Part shown: positions 18,307 through 26,769 of the stretch, in pieces
Numbering within the stretch: the stretch's first letter is position 1
Layout: the number at the start of each line of letters is the position of its first letter
Translations under genes and position numbers: made by a program
Assembly: GCF_947496875.1 (NCBI RefSeq)
Contig: NZ_CANMEH010000004.1
Coordinates: 1-64,000 of the forward strand
Reading direction: 5' to 3'
DNA length: 64,000 nucleotides
DNA from: an uncultured Paracoccus sp.
GTDB lineage: Bacteria > Pseudomonadota > Alphaproteobacteria > Rhodobacterales > Rhodobacteraceae
Notes under the pieces: generated by a model
What the model was told of the DNA's origin: nothing
Database searches by the model: none
Seen by the model: the letters and a program-made list of their open reading frames with translations, nothing else

Positions 18307-19851
18307 TCAGCTCGACGTCGGAGCGGCAGCCGGCTGCTGCAGGTCGTCCCGGAACGTCTCGACCAGCCGGTTCTTCAGGATCTTGCCGGTGGGTGCCGCC
18401 GGCAGAGAGGTGGTGACGATGATGCGGGTCGGCCGCTTGTAGGCGGACAGCCGCTCTGCCGCGTGGGCTTGCAGCACCTCCTCGGTGACCGAATTCGGGT
18501 CGGCGACCTGGCAGAAGGCCAGCACCTCCTCGTTGCCGGCCTCGATGGTCCGGCCGATCACCGCAGTCTGTAGCACCAGGGGATGGTCGTTGAGCGCCGC
18601 CTCGACCTCGGGCGGATACACGTTGAACCCGCCGCGGATGATCAGCTCCCGCGACCGGCCCACGATGTGCAGGTTGCCGTCCTGGTCGATGCGACCCAGA
18701 TCGCCCGTGCACAGGTAGCCATCGCCGTCGAACGCGGCCGCCGTCGCCTCGGGGTTGCGGAAATAGCCCTGCATGACATGGGGGCCACGGGTCTGCACCT
18801 CGCCCACGCCATCGCTGCCCGGGTCGCGCAGGCGCAGGTCGACCCCCGGCAGGGGCGGACCGACGCTGACGTCCGGCACGCCCGGCGGGTTCGTGGTCAG
18901 GGTCACCCCCGCTGTCGTTTCCGTCATGCCATAGCCGTTCTGCAGCGCGATGCCATAGAACGCTTCGGCTCGCCGTTTCCAGTCCGGGTCCAGCGGCGCG
19001 GCCCCTGACGAGACATAGCGCAAGTGGGGATTGCCCAGCCTGTCCATGCCCCGCGTCCGGGCCTCGGCCATGATCAGCGCATGGATCTGCGGCACCGCCG
19101 GCATGACCGTGACCTCGCCGCGCAGCGCGTCCAGAACCGCGGGGGCGGCGAACCGGGAGAACAGCCACAGCTGCGCCCCGGCCAGCAGGCTGGCCACCAT
19201 CATCGAGGTCAGGCCGAACACATGCGTCATCGGCAGCACGCCCAGGATCACGTCATGGGCAGTCATGTGGCGCATCCGCGCCGACGTGCTGCCCCCGAAC
19301 AGCAGATTGCCGTGCGACAGCATCACCCCCTTGGGGGTGCCGGTCGTCCCGGTCGTGTAAAGGATCACCGCCACCGCTCCGGCATCGGATGGCGACGGTT
19401 CGGGGACGGCCTGCGCCCGCGTCGCGCCGACATGCAGCGTCCCCAGCGGCGTGTCCCAGACAGCGGCCCCGGCATGGGCCGCATGCTCGCCGCCGGGGGA
19501 CGAGACGTGGGACAGATAGACGGTCAGGCGGGGATCGGCATGCTCGGCGATCCGCTCCAGCTCGTGCTCGGTCATGCGCGCGTTGATCGGGACGGCGACG
19601 GCACCCACGCGGGTGGTGGCCAGGATCAACCCGACCAGCGCCGCACAGTTCTCGGCCAGGATCAGCAGCCGGTCGCCCTTGCCGAGCCCCCGCGCCGACA
19701 GGTCGGCGGCCAGGTCATCGACGACCTGGCCAAGCTGGTCGTAGCTGATCTGCTTGCCGTCATGGTCCCGCAAGGCGATCGCCTGCGGACGCGTGGTCCG
19801 CTGCACATCCAGGGCCTGATCGATGCGGGTCATCGTGGTGGTGTCGATCAT
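18307..19851 (-). CDS. Acyl-CoA synthetase (AMP-forming), class I adenylate-forming enzyme
   Basis: The protein has 514 residues. It activates a carboxylic acid with ATP and CoA. All family motifs are present: P-loop AVILYTTGTTGTPKGVMLSH (residues about 160-179), GYGMTETTAG, YLCTGDLGRID (ATP-binding Asp), RGGFNVYPPEVE hinge and the catalytic lysine in PTGKILKNRL. GAAGGA lies upstream of ATG 19851. The acid is not predictable from sequence; the neighbours suggest a medium-chain, branched or dicarboxylic acid. It is the last gene of the minus-strand catabolic cluster, 114 bases after the thioesterase. Confidence 0.9.
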   Translation of the reverse strand: MIDTTTMTRIDQALDVQRTTRPQAIALRDHDGKQISYDQLGQVVDDLAADLSARGLGKGDRLLILAENCAALVGLILATTRVGAVAVPINARMTEHELERIAEHADPRLTVYLSHVSSPGGEHAAHAGAAVWDTPLGTLHVGATRAQAVPEPSPSDAGAVAVILYTTGTTGTPKGVMLSHGNLLFGGSTSARMRHMTAHDVILGVLPMTHVFGLTSMMVASLLAGAQLWLFSRFAAPAVLDALRGEVTVMPAVPQIHALIMAEARTRGMDRLGNPHLRYVSSGAAPLDPDWKRRAEAFYGIALQNGYGMTETTAGVTLTTNPPGVPDVSVGPPLPGVDLRLRDPGSDGVGEVQTRGPHVMQGYFRNPEATAAAFDGDGYLCTGDLGRIDQDGNLHIVGRSRELIIRGGFNVYPPEVEAALNDHPLVLQTAVIGRTIEAGNEEVLAFCQVADPNSVTEEVLQAHAAERLSAYKRPTRIIVTTSLPAAPTGKILKNRLVETFRDDLQQPAAAPTSS

Positions 19852-19965
19852 GTGGATCTTTCCTTCAGCCCCGATCCATGCCGGTGGCGGGCAGGTCGGG
19901 TCGGATGGTTTCAGCAGATTGACGCGGGCCGCCGATCGTGTGGGTCGTGAGGGCAGCCCGTTGCA

Positions 19966-20397
19966 TCAGGCGTCCCCCGTCGGGGGAACGTTCAGCCCGG
20001 GCACGCGCTTGAACACCCCGGTCGACGTGGCGATCAGCGTACCATCGTCGTGCACGAGTTCCCCCGACACGAACAGCAGGCTGCGTCCCCCGCCGACGAT
20101 CCGGCCGGTCGCGGTGATCCCGCCCTTGCGGCCGGCGGCCAGGAAATCGGTGTTCAGCGACACGGTCAGGAAAGGGGCGCGGCCGCTGTCGTCGACCGTC
20201 AGGCTGGCGGTCGCGCCAGAGGCGTTGTCCAGCAGGACGGCGGCAAGCCCGCCGTGCAGGACGCCGTGGCGGTTGGTATGGCGGTCATCCACGATCAGCC
20301 GGCACCGGGCGCGGCGGTCGGGCTGCCCGACATCCAGCACATACCCGATCAGCCGCTGGGTGCCGGTTTCGTCGTGGATCAGCCCGCCGCCGGTCAT
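19966..20397 (-). CDS. PaaI-family hotdog-fold thioesterase
   Basis: The protein has 143 residues, typical for the PaaI/DUF4442 hotdog group that hydrolyses acyl- or aryl-CoA esters. The signature NRHGVLHGGLAAVLLDNASG (residues about 40-60) holds the HGG motif that binds the thioester carbonyl, followed by SLNTDFLAAG and GRIVGGGRSLLFVSGEL. ATG 20397 overlaps the stop of the small acyl-CoA dehydrogenase (ATGA), so the longer upstream frame is rejected. Likely role: release of CoA from dead-end or product acyl-CoA in this pathway. Confidence 0.85.
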   Translation of the reverse strand: MTGGGLIHDETGTQRLIGYVLDVGQPDRRARCRLIVDDRHTNRHGVLHGGLAAVLLDNASGATASLTVDDSGRAPFLTVSLNTDFLAAGRKGGITATGRIVGGGRSLLFVSGELVHDDGTLIATSTGVFKRVPGLNVPPTGDA

Positions 20398-21392
20398 GCC
20401 GCACTCATCTCGACAAAGCGGCCCAGATGGTGGTCGCAATCGCCGAACCGGGTGTCAGCGGCCAGCAGCCGGCGGGCCAGCGGCGCGAGCTCGTATTCCT
20501 CGGTCATGCCGATCCCGCCATGCAGCTGGATGGTTTCCTCGGCCACGTAGCAGGCGACCCGTCCGACCAGCGACTTGGTCGCCGCGACATGTCGGTCGCG
20601 GTCGGGGGTGTCCAGCGCCCCGGCAAGGTTCCAGACAGCCGAGCGGGCCTGTTCGACCTCGGTCACCAGATCGGCCATCCGGTGCTGCAGCGCCTGGAAC
20701 GACCCGATGGGGCGGCCGAACTGCTTGCGGGTCTTCAGGTACTCGGTGGTCAGTTCGACCGCCCGTTCCATCACCCCCAGGGCATCGGCGCAGACGGCAA
20801 GGATCGCCGCGGCGATGGGCCGATCCAGCAGGTCGGCGTCGCCGATCCGGCGCCCCGGCACGTCCGTCAGGGACACTTCCGATGCGCGCCCCCCGTCCAT
20901 CAGCGGATAGCTGCGCCTGGTCAGCCCCTCGGCCGTCGCGTCGACCAGGTACAGACCGTCGGTTGCGCGCACGATCAGATGCGTGGCGCTGTCGGCGCCC
21001 ACTACCAGCGACTTTTCCCCGGTAAGCCGGTCACCCTCGGCCCGGGTCGCCACGGTCCCGTCAAAGCGCTGGCCGGGTTCATCCAGCGCCACCGCGATGC
21101 GGATCCCGCCGCTCGCGGCCTGTTCGGCCAGATCGGTCTCGCCCGCCGCCGCCAGGATCCCCGCGCCCAGCAGGACGCTGTCCAGCAGCGGGGTCACCGC
21201 GGCCGCGCGTCCCACGGTGCGGAACACCATCAGGATGTCGGGCCCGGTGCCGCCGAACCCGCCATGATCCTCGGACAACAGCGCCGCCCCGGCGCCCAGT
21301 TCCATCAGCGCGTCGGGGTCACTGCTGCGTTCCAGCGTGCCGGCGAGGCTTTCGCCCAGCATCGTCTGTTCGTCGGTAAATCCGAATTCCAT
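20394..21392 (-). CDS. Acyl-CoA dehydrogenase, small subunit of a probable heteromeric pair
   Basis: The protein has 332 residues, shorter than canonical (about 380). ATG 21392 follows GGAAGG, and MEFGFTDEQTMLGESL is a typical N-terminus. FAD-binding features TRKQFGRPIGSFQALQHRMAD (part) and QLHGGIGMTEEYELAPLARR are present. The middle substrate-binding region is diverged. Adjacent small and large acyl-CoA dehydrogenases like this form alpha2beta2 enzymes such as PimC/PimD (pimeloyl-CoA) and the steroid side-chain FadE pairs. It is 25 bases downstream of the large subunit gene and overlaps the thioesterase. Confidence 0.88.
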   Translation of the reverse strand: MEFGFTDEQTMLGESLAGTLERSSDPDALMELGAGAALLSEDHGGFGGTGPDILMVFRTVGRAAAVTPLLDSVLLGAGILAAAGETDLAEQAASGGIRIAVALDEPGQRFDGTVATRAEGDRLTGEKSLVVGADSATHLIVRATDGLYLVDATAEGLTRRSYPLMDGGRASEVSLTDVPGRRIGDADLLDRPIAAAILAVCADALGVMERAVELTTEYLKTRKQFGRPIGSFQALQHRMADLVTEVEQARSAVWNLAGALDTPDRDRHVAATKSLVGRVACYVAEETIQLHGGIGMTEEYELAPLARRLLAADTRFGDCDHHLGRFVEMSAA

Positions 21393-21417
21393 CGTCTGCC
21401 TTCCTTTCCCGCCGGCG

Positions 21418-22614
21418 TCAGAGACCGAGCATCTGCTTGGCGATGATACCGCGCTGCACCTCGCTGGAGCCGCCATAGATCGACAGCTTGCGGTTGTTCA
21501 GATAGGCGCGGGTCGCCGCCGCGGCCTCGGGCGGGCCGGGGGGACGATCGTCATTGGCGCCTTCCAGCGCCTCGGACGGAAAGGCCAGCGCCCAAGGGCC
21601 GACCGCGCGCCGGGTCAGGTCGTTGATCGCCTGCCGGATCTGGGTGCCCTTCAGCTTGAGCATCGAGCTTTCGACCCCCGGCGCCTGCCCGGCTGCAGCC
21701 TGCGCCAGCATCCGCAGGTTGGTGGTGGACATCGCCATCAGATCGATCTCGACCTGTGCCACCCTGGCGGCAAACAGGGGATTGTCGAGCAGCGACTTGC
21801 CGTTGGCGACCTGCGCCCGCGCGATCCGCTTCAGCGCCGCAAGCCCGGCGGTGGCAAAGCCCACACCCGCGATGTTGGTGCGTTCGTGGGTCAGCAGGTA
21901 CTTGGCATAGGTCCAGCCCTGGTTTTCCTCGCCCACCAGGTTCTCGACCGGGACGCGGACGTCGTCGAAGAATACCTCGTTCACCTCGGGCGTGCCTTCC
22001 AGCAGCACGATCGGGCGCACGGTAATGCCCGGCGTGGTCATGTCGATCAGCAGAAAGCTGATGCCTTCCTGCGGCTTGCCCTCGGTGCGGGTGCGCACCA
22101 GGCAGAAGATCCAGTTCGCATGCTGTCCCAGCGTCGTCCACGTCTTCTGCCCGTTGACGACGTAGTGGTCGCCGTCGCGCACCGCCGTCGTCTTGACCGC
22201 GGCCAGATCGGACCCGGCGCCCGGTTCGGAATAGCCCTGGCACCACCAGTCTTGGCCGTTCAGGATGCGCGGCAGGAACCGGTCCTGCTGTTCCTTGCTG
22301 CCGAATTTCTGCAGCACCGGGCCCAGCATCGCGATCCCGAAGGGCAGAACGCGCGGGGCAAAGGCGCGGGCGCTTTCCTCTTCGAAGATGTGCCGCTGGA
22401 TGGCGGTCCAGCCCGCGCCCCCGAATTCCTTGGGCCAATTGCCGGCCAGCCAGCCCCGCTCGTTCAGCGTGGCGTGCCATTCCTCGATTTCGGCCTTGGT
22501 CAGTTCCTGCTGCAGCCTGACCTTTTCGGACAGGCGGGACGGCAGGCGGTCGGCCAGGAACTGGCGGACCTCGGCGCGAAACGCCTCATCCTCGGGTGAA
22601 AAGCTCATGTCCAT
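21418..22614 (-). CDS. Acyl-CoA dehydrogenase, large subunit (PimC-like)
   Basis: The protein has 398 residues. It resembles the large subunit of pimeloyl-CoA dehydrogenase: MSFSPEDEAFRAEVRQFL, NERGWLAGNWPKEFGG, WWCQGYSEPGAGSDLAAVKT (FAD/substrate loop), VNGQKTWTTLGQHANWIFCLV and C-terminal IYGGSSEVQRGIIAKQMLGL. It should oxidise an acyl-CoA to the 2-enoyl-CoA with FAD, passing electrons to ETF. Start MDMSF at 22614, only 12 bases after the thiolase stop. Assignment to a CoA-thioester dehydrogenase is firm; the substrate is inferred only from the PimC/PimD-like pairing. Confidence 0.92.
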   Translation of the reverse strand: MDMSFSPEDEAFRAEVRQFLADRLPSRLSEKVRLQQELTKAEIEEWHATLNERGWLAGNWPKEFGGAGWTAIQRHIFEEESARAFAPRVLPFGIAMLGPVLQKFGSKEQQDRFLPRILNGQDWWCQGYSEPGAGSDLAAVKTTAVRDGDHYVVNGQKTWTTLGQHANWIFCLVRTRTEGKPQEGISFLLIDMTTPGITVRPIVLLEGTPEVNEVFFDDVRVPVENLVGEENQGWTYAKYLLTHERTNIAGVGFATAGLAALKRIARAQVANGKSLLDNPLFAARVAQVEIDLMAMSTTNLRMLAQAAAGQAPGVESSMLKLKGTQIRQAINDLTRRAVGPWALAFPSEALEGANDDRPPGPPEAAAATRAYLNNRKLSIYGGSSEVQRGIIAKQMLGL

Positions 22615-22626
22615 GTCGGGCGCTCC

Positions 22627-23802
22627 TCAAAAGATTTCGATCAGCCCGGCGGCACCCTGGCCGCCGCCGATGCACATCGTCACGACGCCCCACTTGATGC
22701 CCCGGCGGCGTCCTTCCAGCAGGATGTGGCCGGACATACGGGCGCCCGTCATTCCGAACGGGTGGCCAATGGCGATCGAGCCGCCATTCACGTTCAGCTT
22801 CTCGGGGTCGATGCCCAGCTTGTCCCGGCAGTAGAGGACCTGGCTGGCGAACGCCTCGTTCAGTTCCCACAGGTCGATGTCGTCCACCGACAGCCCGGCG
22901 CGTTCCAGCAGGCGCGGCACGGCAAAGACCGGGCCGATCCCCATCTCGTCCGGCTCGCATCCGGCAACTGCAAACCCGCGGAAGGCGCCAAGCGGGGTCA
23001 CGCCCTGCTGCGCCGCCAGATCGCCGTTCATCACGACCACCGCTGCCGCGCCATCCGACAGCTGGCTGGCATTGCCGGCGGTGATGAACTTGTCCTCGCC
23101 CTTGACGGGGGTCAGTCCGGCCAGACCCTCCAGCGTGGTGGAGGGGCGGTTGCATTCGTCACCGTCGAACACGACCTGTTCGTGCGTGGTTTCCTTGGTG
23201 GCCTTGTCGATCACCGCCCGGGTGACCTCGATCGGGATGATCTCGTCGGCGAACTTGCCGGCCTGCTGGGCAGCGGCAATGCGCTGCTGGGACCGCAGGG
23301 CGTATTCGTCCTGTGCCTCGCGCGAGATGCCATAGCGTTCGGCGACGATGTCGGCCGTGTCGATCATCGGCAAATAGAGGTCGGGCTTGTTCTGCTCGAT
23401 CCACGCCTCGCGCGAATGGCGGGGGGGCGGCTGGACCAGGCTGATCGATTCCAGACCGCCGGTCAGGATCGCCTGGGCACCTTCCTGCTGGACCATGTGC
23501 GCACCCATCGCCAGCGCCTGCAGGCCCGAGGCACAGAAGCGGTTCACGGTGGTCCCGGCAATGCTGACCGGCAGTCCGGCCCGGATGACGATCTGCCGCG
23601 CGATGTTGCCGCCGGTGACATATTCGGGATAGCCGCACCCCCAGATCGAATCCTCGATCAGGGCCGGGTCAATCCCGGCACGTTCGATCGCCACGGCCGC
23701 GACACGGCCGCCCATCGTGGCCCCATGCGTCAGGTTCAGGCTGCCGCGGCCGGCCTTGGCGATGCCCGTCCGGGCGGTAGAGACGATGACGGCGTCGGTC
23801 AT
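22627..23802 (-). CDS. Acetyl-CoA C-acyltransferase (thiolase)
   Basis: The protein has 391 residues, standard for thiolases. The acyl-accepting cysteine lies in TVNRFCASGLQALAMGAHM (residue about 90). The second active-site group is seen in NVNGGSIAIGHPFGMTGARM (His of GHP) and the C-terminal VTMCIGGGQGAAGLIEIF (proton-donor Cys). It would cleave a 3-ketoacyl-CoA to acetyl-CoA. It heads the enzyme part of the cluster, separated by 135 bases from the iclR gene upstream, so it may have its own promoter there. Confidence 0.95.
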   Translation of the reverse strand: MTDAVIVSTARTGIAKAGRGSLNLTHGATMGGRVAAVAIERAGIDPALIEDSIWGCGYPEYVTGGNIARQIVIRAGLPVSIAGTTVNRFCASGLQALAMGAHMVQQEGAQAILTGGLESISLVQPPPRHSREAWIEQNKPDLYLPMIDTADIVAERYGISREAQDEYALRSQQRIAAAQQAGKFADEIIPIEVTRAVIDKATKETTHEQVVFDGDECNRPSTTLEGLAGLTPVKGEDKFITAGNASQLSDGAAAVVVMNGDLAAQQGVTPLGAFRGFAVAGCEPDEMGIGPVFAVPRLLERAGLSVDDIDLWELNEAFASQVLYCRDKLGIDPEKLNVNGGSIAIGHPFGMTGARMSGHILLEGRRRGIKWGVVTMCIGGGQGAAGLIEIF

Positions 23803-23937
23803 TTTGACATCCTTTCCGGTGTGGGGGTCGAGGGGCCTCTTCCTCGGGATGGGGCGCGGCCGCTGTCGCGTCGAGCGCAGGGTGCGAACGGTCTTGGCAC
23901 AGGGTCGTCGCTGGGGCGGGTCAATGCAACCATGGGA

Positions 23938-24741
23938 TCACGCCTTCGACCTTGTCTGGTTCCCCAGCTGGCCCGTCAGCCGTTCCAGGCTGGTCACCGC
24001 AGCCCGGAGCCGGGGTCCGACGACGGTCTCGAGCCGCTGCAGCGAGGCCTCGGTCGGCAGTGCACCGCAGGTAAAGACCACCGGCTCGTTCAGTTCGCTG
24101 GGTCGGATCGGCACGGATACGGCGTTGTAGCTGGCCGGTGCATCCTCGCCGCCGGGCGTCAGCACGAAGCCGCGGGCGATCAGCTCGTTGCGGGCCTGCA
24201 GGCGTTCGCCCGGATCGGCCAGCTGGGCGAACCCGGCAGCGGGATCCACCTGGCGCTGCAATCCCGCGTACTCGGCGGGGCTGAGCGCGCCGACGAAGGC
24301 CCGGGCCGAGGAATAGCCGGCAAGAGGCAGGCGATAGCCCACGTCCAGCCACAGCGACGACACGTTGGTGGGACGCCAGGTGCGGATCAGCACCAGCTTG
24401 TCGCCGTCGCGGACGGACAGGACCACCAGCGTCCCGGTCTCGTTCGCCAGGGCCGCCATCAGCCGGTGTGCAGGTTCCATGAAGGACAGCGACACCGCCG
24501 CGACATGGCCAACCGCCACCAGGGTCGGCCCGGGGCGAAAGCGGTCGTCACGCTCGGACTGGGTCAGGTAGCCCAGGCGCCGCAATGTCCAGGTCAGACG
24601 CGAGACCGTCGATTTCGGCAGGCCGGTGCGCTCGGCCAGTTCGGCATTGCTGAGACCGTCATCGGTGGTCCGGAACGACCGCAGCACCGACAATCCGCGT
24701 GCGAGCGTCGTGGCGAAGCGTGGATCGTCTGCGTCGCCCAT
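23938..24741 (-). CDS. IclR-family transcriptional regulator
   Basis: The protein has 267 residues. The N-terminal winged helix is clear (ARGLSVLRSF, NAELAERTGLPKSTVSRLTW, LRRLGYLTQ), and the C-terminal IclR effector domain follows (VGHVAAVSLSFMEPAHRLMA, ARGFVLTPGGEDAPASYNAV, PVFTCGALPTE-like). Such regulators bind small organic acids. It lies 4 bases after the TRAP large permease gene, hence co-transcribed with the transporter and upstream of the thiolase. The simplest reading is that it senses the imported acid and controls this cluster; the palindrome at 27857 is a candidate site. Confidence 0.93.
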   Translation of the reverse strand: MGDADDPRFATTLARGLSVLRSFRTTDDGLSNAELAERTGLPKSTVSRLTWTLRRLGYLTQSERDDRFRPGPTLVAVGHVAAVSLSFMEPAHRLMAALANETGTLVVLSVRDGDKLVLIRTWRPTNVSSLWLDVGYRLPLAGYSSARAFVGALSPAEYAGLQRQVDPAAGFAQLADPGERLQARNELIARGFVLTPGGEDAPASYNAVSVPIRPSELNEPVVFTCGALPTEASLQRLETVVGPRLRAAVTSLERLTGQLGNQTRSKA

Positions 24742-24745
24742 CCGC

Positions 24746-26083
24746 CTAGAGCCCGTTCGGCAGGAAGGTCGAGATCGACGGAATGAGGATCAGCAGCGCC
24801 AGCACCACGATCTCGACCGTCAGGAACCGCATCACCCCCAGGAAGATGTCGTCCACCCGGATGCCGCGACCGGTCACGTTGCCGACGACGAAGACGTTCA
24901 GGCCGACAGGCGGGGTGATGAGCCCGATCTCCAGCAGCTTGACCACGATGACGCCGAACCAGATCAGGTCCATGCCCATGTGGTCGATCAGGGGAATGAC
25001 GAAGGGCAGGGTCAGCACGATGATGCCGATCGGGTCCAGGAACATGCCCAGGAAGATGTACAGCACCGAGATGGCGAGCATCAGCATCAGGGGCGGCAGA
25101 CCCGCATCCGCGACCCATTGCGACACCGCACCCGCCGACCCGGTCAGCGCGACGAAGGACACGAAGATCTTGGCGCAGGCGGCGATCAGGAAGATGGCCG
25201 CGGTCTGCACCAGGCTTTCGCGGATCGCGGACCAGACCTTGCCGGCCGTCAGGGTGCGCTGGGCAAAGCCGATCAGCACGGTCAGCACCACGCTGATCGC
25301 CGCGGCCTCCGTCGCGGTGAACCAGCCGCCATAGATGCCGCCGATGATGACCGCGAACAGGGCCAGTGCCGGCCAGGACGCCAGCGCCGCGTGCAGGCGG
25401 GCCCCCTTTTCCAGCGGCCGCGGGTCGATCGGTGCCGCGGCCGGGTCGCGCCTGACCCACCACCAGACCACCAGGATGTAGGCGGCAAGGCTCAACAGGC
25501 CCGGCAGGATGCCGGCCAGGAACAGCTTGCTGATCGAGGTCTCGGTGAAGATGCCGTACAGGATGAACAGGACCGATGGCGGGATCAGCGACCCCAGCGT
25601 GCCGCCCACGGCGACCGACGACGTCGCCAGACGCGGGTTGTAGCCGAGCCGCAGCATTTCGGGCACGCAGATGCGGCCCATGGTCGAGGCGCAGGCGATC
25701 GACGAGCCCGAGATCGCCGAGAACCCGGCGCATCCCATGATCGACGCCATGCCGACGCCCCCCGGCACCTGCCGCAGCCAGACATTCGCCGCGTCGTAGA
25801 TGCGGGTGGTCAGCCCGGCGTGATAGGCGATGTTGCCCAGGGCCACGAACAGCGGGATCATCGACAGGTCGTAGCTGTGGATCAGCTCGAAGAAGCTGTT
25901 CATCACCATCGAGGTGGTGGGGATGATGGCGCGTTCCGGCGCAAAGCTGCCGCTGCGCAGCGCATAGACGAAGAAGGTGCCGACCGTCGCGACCCCGGCC
26001 AGCACGAACGCGATCGGAACGCGCAGGGCCAGCAGCAGGATGACGAGTGAAAAGGCGATGATACCGATCGTGGCCGCATCCAT
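24746..26083 (-). CDS. TRAP transporter large permease subunit (DctM type)
   Basis: The protein has 445 residues with about a dozen hydrophobic segments, standard for the ion-coupled TRAP large subunit in the inner membrane. Typical segments are GCAGFSAISGSSIACASTMG, NPRLATSSVAVGGTLGSLIPPS and LTPPVGLNVFVVGNVTG (as ITPPVGLNVFVVG). ATG 26083 is one base past the small-subunit stop; the frame upstream of it lies inside dctQ. It works with the DctQ at 26085 and the DctP at 26770 to import an organic acid with Na+. Confidence 0.94.
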   Translation of the reverse strand: MDAATIGIIAFSLVILLLALRVPIAFVLAGVATVGTFFVYALRSGSFAPERAIIPTTSMVMNSFFELIHSYDLSMIPLFVALGNIAYHAGLTTRIYDAANVWLRQVPGGVGMASIMGCAGFSAISGSSIACASTMGRICVPEMLRLGYNPRLATSSVAVGGTLGSLIPPSVLFILYGIFTETSISKLFLAGILPGLLSLAAYILVVWWWVRRDPAAAPIDPRPLEKGARLHAALASWPALALFAVIIGGIYGGWFTATEAAAISVVLTVLIGFAQRTLTAGKVWSAIRESLVQTAAIFLIAACAKIFVSFVALTGSAGAVSQWVADAGLPPLMLMLAISVLYIFLGMFLDPIGIIVLTLPFVIPLIDHMGMDLIWFGVIVVKLLEIGLITPPVGLNVFVVGNVTGRGIRVDDIFLGVMRFLTVEIVVLALLILIPSISTFLPNGL

Positions 26084-26084
26084 G

Positions 26085-26597
26085 TCAGAGCGCCTCCTCT
26101 TCGACGTGGCTCTCGTTGCGGACGGCACCGGTGCGGCGCAGCTCGGCAAGGTCCTGGACGGCCAGCATGGCCAGGCGGATCGTCATGAAGATCAGGCCGA
26201 TGAGAAACACCGCCCGCATGGGCCAGCGCGGCAGGCCAAGCTGGCCGTCGTAGAATTCGCCCGAGATCCAGGTGGACGAGAGATCACGCCAGCTTGCGTA
26301 CATCAGCGGCATGACCGCGATCAGCGCGACGATCCAGCCCATCACGATCAGCGCCCCGCGCAGCCCCGGCGACATCCTGTCGGTCACGAAGGTGACGGCG
26401 ATATGGGCCCGGTTCGCGGTCGCGGCCGCCAGCGGCAGCATGATGGTCGGGATCATCAGCTCGCGCACGATGATGACGATGTCCGGCAGGGACCAGCCGA
26501 ACAGCTGTCGCCCGATCACGCTGGCGGTGATCGCGAGCGTCAGCGCGATGGTCGACACCACCGCCAGTTCCAGCATGACGCGTTCGATGGTCTTCAT
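26085..26597 (-). CDS. TRAP transporter small permease subunit (DctQ type)
   Basis: The protein has 170 residues with four predicted membrane spans (start near residues 10, 47, 88 and 130), the usual DctQ layout. GGGGGAGGAG precedes ATG 26597. LPDIVIIVRELMIPTIMLPLA resembles the conserved second span. It sits between the binding-protein gene and dctM. A 172-base hairpin-rich gap separates it from dctP, common where the binding protein is made in excess. Confidence 0.9.
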   Translation of the reverse strand: MKTIERVMLELAVVSTIALTLAITASVIGRQLFGWSLPDIVIIVRELMIPTIMLPLAAATANRAHIAVTFVTDRMSPGLRGALIVMGWIVALIAVMPLMYASWRDLSSTWISGEFYDGQLGLPRWPMRAVFLIGLIFMTIRLAMLAVQDLAELRRTGAVRNESHVEEEAL

Positions 26598-26613
26598 GGC
26601 TGCTCCTCCCCCG

Positions 26614-26633
26614 GGATCATGCCGTCATGATCC
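26614..26633. promoter_or_regulatory. Perfect 8-bp-arm palindrome before dctQ
   Basis: GGATCATG (26614-26621), CCGT, CATGATCC (26626-26633): a perfect inverted repeat 16 bases upstream of the minus-strand dctQ start, next to its ribosome-binding site. It could be an operator or an RNA hairpin that limits translation of the permease subunits relative to the binding protein. Confidence 0.5.
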
Positions 26634-26672
26634 GTGCAGGCCGGGGCGCGCGCGGCGCCCTGGCGGGTGTCG

Positions 26673-26749
26673 CGGCGGGGTGTCATGCCCCGCCGTGCAG
26701 GTTTCGTGCCGTGCGTCCGGCGACCGGGTGCCCCCTTGCGCAGGGGCAC
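26673..26749 (-). terminator. Two tandem hairpins in the dctP-dctQ gap
   Basis: Arms GTGCCCC/GGGGCAC (26728-26734 and 26743-26749, 8-base loop) lie 20 bases after the dctP stop. Arms CGGCGGGG/CCCCGCCG (26673-26680 and 26688-26695, 7-base loop) follow. Neither has a T-run. Intra-operon hairpins after dctP usually protect or partly terminate the transcript so that binding protein exceeds permease. Confidence 0.5.
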
Positions 26750-26769
26750 AGCACGTCAGGCGTCGGACC

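Noticed and set aside
22726..24786. 686-codon plus-strand frame opposite thiolase and iclR
   Set aside because: Antisense shadow; the minus-strand genes explain the region fully.
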